DNA from: Malachius bipustulatus
Taxonomy: Eukaryota > Arthropoda > Insecta > Coleoptera > Melyridae
Direction of reading: 5' to 3'
Assembly: GCA_910589415.1 (NCBI GenBank)
Contig: OU342630.1
Span: 89,958,186-90,022,185 of the forward strand
Length of the DNA stretch: 64,000 nt
In this document: positions 57,285 to 64,000 of the stretch, piece by piece
Position numbering within the stretch: position 1 is the first letter of the stretch
How the letters are laid out: every line of letters begins with the position of its first letter
Notes under the pieces: generated by a model
What the model saw: the letters and a program-made list of their open reading frames with translations, nothing else
What the model was told of the DNA's origin: nothing
Database searches by the model: none
Program-made: the position numbers and the translations under genes

Positions 57285-57490
57285 ATAATATCTCCTTCCT
57301 CTAATTTGAGATCGCAGCTGGGATTAATAATGACGTAAGATAGACTGTTTCTTTTCTCGCTGACATCATTGTAGTCCATCTGAGGAAGGTTTAAACTTTC
57401 CATCCGTGACCGGACCAGGTTTGCGATTTCAGCTCTCTCTATCTGCTGCTTATGGTTGTCTTTTGCTTCATCCGCCATATTAATGGAGTA
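57285..57490 (-). CDS. Slo2 potassium channel, penultimate exon (end of RCK2)
   Basis: Bounded by TTTTTAGCAG and a GTGAGT donor; 206 bp, starting in phase 0 and ending two bases into a codon, which the next exon completes. It encodes YSINMADEAKDNHKQQIERA, EIANLVRSRMESLNLPQMDY and the characteristic NPSCDLKLEEGDI, the closing strand of the second RCK domain, after which such channels read YLVRP or similar. The ATG inside the exon is not a start; the upstream four codons are in frame with the acceptor. High similarity to the family is judged from memory of conserved blocks. Confidence 0.8.
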
Positions 57491-57845
57491 CTGCTAAAAA
57501 AGCAACAGTTCATTCGTAGTGGGCCTATGAATTACTTAAAGTACATCACTTTGACAGTTATTATGTTAAGATTGGAAGCTGTCATTTCTAATAGAGAAAT
57601 GCACTGGACAGAGAAGTATTTCGAGTACTTAGTTGAGTGCAAGTGAAGTATAATCTGAATTAATTCCTTGCAAATTGATACATAATAATTATTATAAAGT
57701 ATTATAATATTTTAATTTCTAAATTAAAAAAAAGTGGAACGGTAAAGTGTAAATAAATTGTTTATGGTTTGTTACGATACCTTGTCTGATATTTCATTGC
57801 ATTTCAGCTATCCTCACGTGCATGTAGTTTTGGGAATATACTTAC

Positions 57846-57944
57846 CATGGAGGTACGCCTGTCAGTGCATCCAGGTATGCAGTTGGTCCCGTCCCTAGGT
57901 CGGTACGTGACACCTACTCTGTCAGGGCCGACGTCCTCGTCAAG
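57846..57944 (-). CDS. Slo2 potassium channel, upstream 99-bp exon
   Basis: Minus strand, from a TGGGCTATAG acceptor to a perfect GTAAGT donor; 33 codons, phase 0 at both ends, so it joins in frame to the exon at 57490. It encodes LDEDVGPDRVGVTYRPRDGT followed by NCIPGCTDRRTSM. The joined peptide reads through to YSINMADE, which is how the block looks in arthropod Slo2 proteins as I recall. The plus-strand frame starting at 57847 is a shadow. Being a multiple of three and small, it could be an alternatively used exon. Further upstream exons were not found in the window. Confidence 0.65.
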
Positions 57945-58739
57945 CTATAGCCCAAAAAAGCATTTTCGTAGAACTAGTAAACGAGCACTACTCATTCTAA
58001 TCTTAAAAACAAGTGCACAAAAAACGTCTTACGATATTCATTTAAGTAGGTATCTACGCAAAAAAATATTCCTTACTTCAATATCTTTGAATATTCTAAT
58101 GTATAAAAAAAGCATTTTTTGTGATGCATTAGCAACTCGGGGGAATGTTCTTAGAGTACTTTTGTGTTTCATATGAACGCCAACTCATTTCAATACATTC
58201 AAAGATATTTTCACACGGAAGGATAACATTTTTTACCTTTTTCAAAAAAATTTTTTTTTTACTCAGAGTACATTAAGAGAAAATATCGATTAACGAACTA
58301 GAAGAGGTACTTAAAAATGCACGCCGCTTATCACAATATCAAAACTCTCTGTTCCATATGAAACTTCACAAGTTTAAAAAATCAAGGAAATCTAAAATTA
58401 TTAATGTAAATTCTTACATCCATCCATAAGGCCATCCTAGTTGATGCTCATTTACGAGAAGAATTTAAAATACACAGTTTCCACTCAAGGCTGGAATTTT
58501 TAGGTATTCATAAGATCTCCTGGAACAATATTGTGTGAGATTCCCAACTCCTCTCTATAGCATATACCACCAAGAAGAACTTTGTCAATAGTAAATTACT
58601 TACATCTCTGCTCTTCGCCTTTCGCTCGTTGCCTTGTCACAGCTCTTTACGAATACAGCCTATTACGCGATCTTGATGACTTGTTCTGCAGTTCTTTCAA
58701 TTCGAAAGTTAAAGAATAATTTTGATTTTCTCTTTATTA
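57945..58739. other. Slo2 intron or upstream stretch
   Basis: No further Slo2 exon was confirmed. A GTAAGT donor context exists on the minus strand near 58600, but the short upstream reading hits a stop in the required phase. Confidence 0.35.
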
Positions 58740-60099
58740 TACAGGGTGTCCCACGACCTGACTGCCATAGCTTAAGGGTAGGTGTAGTTTTTCAAGGCGA
58801 TTCAGGATCTGGTTTTGAAATTTTCCTGAGGCCCTTCGTTTCGATTATACAGGGTGATTTGTGCAATTTGCCGAAATCTTTGATGAGCGATATCTTTTGA
58901 ACGAATTGATCTAATTTAACGAAATTTGGTAGATATGCTCTACTAATGACACTTAATACCTCGCATTTTTCGCCGATTCGAAAACTGCAGGGCCGTACTA
59001 ATTTTTTTTGATATCTTTCGGCTTTGTCGAAAAGTACAGGGTGAATGCATTTTATTCAAAGTTTGGTGCCATTTTCTAAAACTACGTGAAAAATGCTACA
59101 ATTATGGTAGAAAAATACTTGGCATCATTAAACTGAATCGAGAAGAAAATTCAGTTTTTCATCATGTGTTGTTCATAATTGAAGAAAAATCAAATGTGGT
59201 TTTTAAAACTTGCGTATTTTGTAGTTATTTCAAATAAATTTACTTTATCTACAGATTTAGCCAAGATTGGGGACCCTTCTACAGATTGTTTCGAGTTAAA
59301 AAAAAAAATTAAATGGTTTTTAGATTAATTTCAAGGTCAAGGAAATGTGTTGAGTTTGATGGTGATCTCCTTGACCATTACCTGCACTGAATTGTAGTTT
59401 TTCTTCCCAACATTTGTGTTGATATTTTTCTTCCTGTTTCGTTTATGCGGATACTTATTTGTCTATGTGGTAATGTGTTAAATGTGTTATTTATTTTGCT
59501 GTTAAAACTTATTCTTAGCTTGAAACAATCTGTAGAAGGGTCCCCAATCTTGGCTAAATCTGTAGATAAAGTAAATTTATTTGAAATAACTACAAAATAC
59601 GCAAGTTTTAAAAAACCACATTTGATTTTTCTTCGATTATGAACAACACATGAATTGAAATTCCGAATAAAAAAATTAAAAAAACTGAATTTTCTTCTCG
59701 ATTCAGTTTAATGATGCCAAGTATTTTTCTACCATAATTGTAGCATTTTTCACGTAGTTTTAGAAAATGGCACCAAACTTTGAATAAAATGCATACAGGG
59801 TGAACTTTTCGACAAAACCGAAAGATATCCAAAAAAATAAGTACGGCCCTGCAGTTTTCAAATCGGCGAAAAATGCGAGGTATTAAGTGTCATTAGTAGA
59901 GCATATCTACCAAATTTCGTTAAATTAGATCAATTCGTTCAAAAGATATCGCTCATCAAAGATTTCGGCAAATTGCACAAATCACCCTGTATAATCGAAA
60001 CGAAGGGCCTCAGGAAAATTTCAAAACCAGATCCTGAATCGCCTTGAAAAACTACACCTACCCTTAAGCTATGGCAGTCAGGTCGTGGGACACCCTGTA
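58740..60099. mobile_element. 1.36-kb palindromic element with multiple nested ends
   Basis: Outer ends TACAGGGTGTCCCACGACCT at 58740 and its mirror at 60099. A second pair, ATACAGGGTGATTTGTGC and its mirror, lies at 58848 and 59992. A third TACAGGGTGAA lies at 59035; the matching word in the right arm (about 59793-59803) is present but in flipped orientation. The arms are about 560 bp each with high similarity and a unique centre of about 210 bp. Frames inside (58634-58900, 59445-59642, 59608-59832) are arm shadows. Confidence 0.85.
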
Positions 60100-61149
60100 T
60101 GTATAGGTAAAGCCAAAACTATATTTTCCGTTAAATATTTATTTTATGTTTATTATTCTCTTTATGTTTGTTTTCTGTTTAATGAAAGTATTACTCATAG
60201 TTATCTAGTGTTTTGTAAAGGGGGTTTCACACGATGTCAGGATATCGTACAAGCTACTAAGCCTGAGTAGTTTCATTATGTACAGAAATCATTTTATATT
60301 CCAGTAAGTAGTTACAGTCAAGTAAATATGTGATAAACTCGAAAACCTGCCAGAACGCCATGTGATAAACTAAGGGACAACCTGAATAGTAGGCCTTCTC
60401 CTACCTCCACGCATACCGAGCGGCACTGCGCTTAGTTTTTGGCATGTATTTTGGCTGACTGGGGTGCATCCTATGGCGCAAGCCGAACACACCGTGCATT
60501 TTTCCTTTTATTCATTTTCATCAATCTCTCTCGCTAAGTTTAAGTGACCGAGGTTTTGTGTTAGTAAGATACATTGTACTGAGTCCCAATTAGGATGAAA
60601 CACATGTCTACAATTTACATCCTTTACTCACAGCATGACATTAATGAATGGCATGCTGTTTTACAGCATATGTCATTGATCTCTTGTCTAACATATTTTA
60701 TATGTATCTGAATACGTGTAATATATTTTTCTTTGTGATCGTCAATGCTGCCGAATTTCCTTTAAAGATTTTCTGCGCCACAAAACAATTTCATTTTTTT
60801 CGATCGATATGCTTTTTTGGTTTCTTTTCTGGTTACGGATGTTGTTTTATTCGGATTTGCGGATTTGCGGATTTGTACGGATTTGCCTCCTTCAAAATGG
60901 TGTTTAGGTCGTGTTACAGATCTCCATCATGGTAAAGATGAACTTGCACGTGTAGCAACAATCAGTGCAGGACTACTGAAGCGCAGTTTTTTCAAAAATT
61001 TGCAAGCTGCCAATTGATTCAACAAATTAATTAATAATCATTATGTGTTAAAAACTCTGAAAATAAACATTGGGGAGTTTTTTTTTTTTAATTTCATAAT
61101 AATAACTTTTCGTTCTAATTTAAGTCACTCGTAGATAAAATTTTGTATA
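60100..61149. other. Non-coding stretch with a short tandem repeat
   Basis: CGGATTTG or a close variant is repeated four times at about 60852-60887. Frames at 60648-61017 run through it and have no domain. No gene is supported. Confidence 0.4.
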
Positions 61150-61264
61150 CAACATATGCATAAAGTACCTTTTTTTCACTTCTGGGATTGACGCACTCGC
61201 CTGCGGCTCGTGCGGTCAAACTCCCCAGTCGTGAAAAAAAGTACCACTTTATGCACTTGTTGCT
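61150..61264. repeat. Compact hairpin with CpG-rich apex
   Basis: Outer stem GCATAAAGTACCTTTTTTTC mirrored by AAAAAAAGTACCACTTTATGC; inner CACTTCTGGG and TTGAC mirrored by TCAA and CCCCAGTCGTG; apex GCACTCGCCTGCGGCTCGTGC. It has the same layout as the hairpins at 37972 and 44488. Confidence 0.7.
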
Positions 61265-62519
61265 TAAATAACTATTAACGAGAACATCCCGTTTATTATT
61301 ATATTTTAAAAAGTATTCGATTATCTCAGAAATTTTTTAAATGTAGTAATATAAAAGCGTCCCCGTTAAAATAGTGAAGTAGGTGTTAACTTCCGGTATT
61401 TACGAAACTGCGGCCATCTTGACAATATTTCAATGAATTTTTCGTGATAGGTTCTTGAATTTATTTAGGCTTTAGAAGCCGTAGTTTTCAAGATATGGCC
61501 GTTGGTCAACCTTAAACAGGAAATTTTATTTAATAATCCTTGAAGACCCTCTTTATATATTCAAATATATAAATATTCAAATGAAAACTTGACCCTCTAA
61601 ACATTTCTATGAAGCGGGTATCAACAAAAACTCTAATAAAACCTACAACGAACACAGAAAATCTCTATTGAGGTCAACCTTTCATTGAAAGATCCTGAAA
61701 ATAATTGAACAATGCCTACTCATACTAAGAGGAATAAGTATTAATCTTGAAAGAAAAATACTGGAGCGGGAAAAACTAGCAAGCAAGAAAAAAATCATCA
61801 ATCACTAATCTAGCCGCTACACCGCTACAAACTATATTGAAAAAGGTGAAAAAGGTTAGCTCTGTTAAATCTAAAAGCAACATATTCGGCCATGCTTTGT
61901 TGCAATTAAATATATCATAATAATTTTTATGTACAATATTTTTACTTATAAGCTAAAAACATGAGAATAACGAATAGTAAAGGTGCAGTTCATCGCTAGC
62001 GGTGTATCTTACTTTAATCGATTCTATTTTTACACTATTTAAGGCAGTCCAATGAAACAACAAAATTTCATTTCTGAAATGACAGCACATAGGCAATAAT
62101 AATTGATAATGTCTGATAGAGATTATAAAATTCATGGAATAATAATATAAAATATGACACAAATCACACGAGTCTGAAAACAAAGATGGAGCTGTTTCGC
62201 TTTTCTTACGATTCATCAGTGTTCCATATCAGACACATGAGAAAAATCCCGAGGAAAATAATAATTGGAAACTTTTCATTGTAGTTTAATGGTGACATGG
62301 AGACTTAAAAAGTGCAACGCCATCAAGCGGATGGTAGTAACTAATCAATTTACCAGTAGCATATCTCTAACATTTTTTGTTTAGATGAAGGTAACTTAAA
62401 ATTGTTGTTTAACGCTAGAGACTGTAGTGATGAACCGGTTACGATATATTTCCATCAAACAAAAACTAACAAACTGATGAGCCTTAAGAAAGGCGAACGA
62501 CTGTATTTATTTTCATACA
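61265..62519. other. Non-coding stretch
   Basis: AT-rich. A CTGATGA followed by a perfect stem-loop and GAA at about 62474-62497 resembles part of a hammerhead but fails the full pattern. The frame at 61953-62216 has no domain. Confidence 0.35.
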
Positions 62520-63387
62520 TACCGGGTGTCCCAGACTTAATTGACCAGGCCATATCTCATATACAGATTGAGATAATCGAGCCGAATAAACGGCATATTA
62601 TTATAATTTTTCAAGCTGTATAACATGACAGCATGAAAACAACCCCCACTCCAACATCCCCTAAGTTGCAGCCCCCACCCTTCAAAAAATGAATAGCACC
62701 CTGTATATATTTTTGTATATTCAAAACCAGTATTCGATTGTCTATTCAGATGATTTTTCAGATTCAAAATTGGTTGAGAAATAACCAAGAAAAAGTTCAT
62801 CAAGGTGGTCATGACTTTTTGTTTTAACTTTCTCTGGATGACTTTTGCTGTCAAAATTTATCAATATTTAGTCATAGTTTTTAACAGGCAGGTGATAGTT
62901 ACTATTATAATTAAAGTCCAAACAATTTATTTAATATGTAATTCTGATTTATTGGGAAATTTTAAAAAATAAAGACAAAAGCACTTTATCATGAACCTTA
63001 ATGATGACTGTGACCTGCTAATTAAAAACTATGACCAAAATATTGATAAATTTTGACAGCTAATCTCATTCAGAGAAAGTTCAAATAAAAAGTCATGACC
63101 ACCTTGATGAACCTTTTCTTGGTTATTTCTCAACCAATTTGGAATCTTAAAAATCATCTGAATAGACAATCGAATACTGGTTTTGAATATACAAAAATAT
63201 ATACAGGGTGCTATTCATTTTTCAAAGGGTAGAGGTTGTAACTTAGGGGATGTTGGAGTGGGAGTTGTTTTCATGCTGTCATGTTATACAGCTTGAAAAA
63301 TTATAATAATATGCCTTTTATTCGGCTCGATTATCTCAACCTGTATATGAGATATGGCCTGGTCAATTAAGTCTGGGACACCCGGTA
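62520..63387. mobile_element. Palindromic element, ends TACCGGGTGTCCCAGAC
   Basis: The left end TACCGGGTGTCCCAGACTTA is mirrored at 63387. The arms of about 390-400 bp are highly similar and surround a short AT-rich centre near 62930. Inside each arm lies another terminus-like word: GCACCCTGTATATA at about 62696 and its mirror TATATACAGGGTGC at about 63201, pointing outward. Frames at 62402-62623 and 62537-62854 lie wholly or partly in the arms. Confidence 0.8.
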
Positions 63388-63762
63388 TATATGCTTCGTG
63401 TCGCCCGGTGCATTAATGATTATTCTATTGTTAAGCTTTGCGTTTTTCGTTTTATTCTCATGTTTTCGACTCTAAAGTAAAAATAATATAATCTAAAACT
63501 CTTCAGTGAAATATCAAAACTGGTAAGGCTGGCTGTGCGTGTGCAATCGTTAACTTAGTGAACATATAGATTCAGTTTATTGAAAATTATCATTAAAAAT
63601 TTTTTCTTGTAGACTTTGCGTTTTCAATGGGCATCTACAATGTCCTATTGAGAATCCATCTGCTTTAAAATTATTTTAGTGACTGTTTTTTCTATTTTTG
63701 TAAAAAATTAAGATTTACGACACGTGTGCAATCTTAAAAACTAGGTGGAACAATTTGAATTA

Positions 63763-64000
63763 TACAGTGTGTCGCATTTCAGATGAATATACACCTGTAT
63801 TTTCGCTATTTGAAGGAGTCGAGGTTCGGAAATTTTGTACCGATGAGTCATACTTTTTACGATATCAAACTGAAATTTGATCTTTAAACCCCGCCTACTA
63901 TGAATAGTATGGCTCATCAGTCTGCGTGATTGTACAAAATTTCGAACCCTGGCTCCTTCAAATATCGAAAATACCTTACTTAATGTATTAGGTACTTTAT
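63763..64000. mobile_element. Palindromic element cut by the window edge
   Basis: TACAGTGTGTCGCATTTCAG at the left, with the arm word TTTGAAGGAGTCGAGGTTCG mirrored by CGAACCCTGGCTCCTTCAAA at about 63942-63961. The fold centre lies near 63885, so the right end should fall a few bases beyond the window. Confidence 0.6.

Noticed and set aside
58600..58645. Possible micro-exon of Slo2 before a GTAAGT donor
   Set aside because: In the phase needed by the next exon the reading meets a TGA, and no family block is recognised.
62474..62497. Second hammerhead-like string: CTGATGA, perfect GCCTT-AAGA-AAGGC stem, then GAA
   Set aside because: The base after GAA is C instead of A, and I found no matching stem I or a U-H cleavage site in a workable position.

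Overview
The window looks like AT-rich, transposon-dense insect nuclear DNA. Support comes from spliced animal genes with long introns, tRNA-headed SINEs with target-site duplications, piggyBac and mariner-type transposase relics, a LINE of a clade with RNase H, and many TA-flanked palindromic elements ending in CAGGGTG. Short words such as TAGGTACCTA recur throughout. A beetle or another large-genome insect is my best guess, but the order is not settled by anything I can see.

Two host genes can be supported. On the + strand, roughly 18.7 to 33.0 kb, lies the 3' part of a multi-exon gene whose exon phases join perfectly (18727-18865, 24496-24696, 29430-29769, 31356-32173, 32626-32988). It encodes a basic N-terminal linker and then three tandem CAP (GAPR-1/GLIPR2-like) domains, each with the His/Glu/Glu/His set. 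A coding-like stretch at 17987-18166 may be an earlier exon, but its phase does not fit directly. On the - strand, 57.9 to 55.7 kb, lie the last three exons of a Slo2 (KCNT-type) potassium channel: the end of the second RCK domain and a Ser/Arg-rich cytoplasmic tail. The channel core lies outside the window or in exons I could not recognise.

Almost all remaining recognisable structure is mobile DNA. From left to right: palindromic elements at 0.6-1.4, 3.2-4.4 and 10.5-11.3 kb; a hammerhead-ribozyme-like motif at 4.64 kb; a 3.4-kb element with long terminal inverted repeats and a decayed uncharacterised ORF (6.5-9.9 kb), with a relic of its terminus at 14.0-14.7 kb; SINE copies at 13.6 and 26.2 kb; a LINE fragment at 16-17 kb; a mariner-type element with about 690-bp inverted repeats at 20.5-23.2 kb; a piggyBac pseudogene at 24.8-27.2 kb that is split by the second SINE; and a further series of palindromes from 36 kb to the right edge.

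Several palindromes are built as shells, with one pair of CAGGGTG ends inside another, and one carries the C-terminal remnant of a mariner-type transposase, which links the non-autonomous series to that superfamily. The most promising items for follow-up are the hammerhead motif, the long-inverted-repeat element with its uncharacterised ORF, the shell-within-shell palindromes (including an 11-bp block flipped between two otherwise mirrored arms), and three short hairpins that share an AT-rich stem with a CpG-rich apex but not a common sequence.
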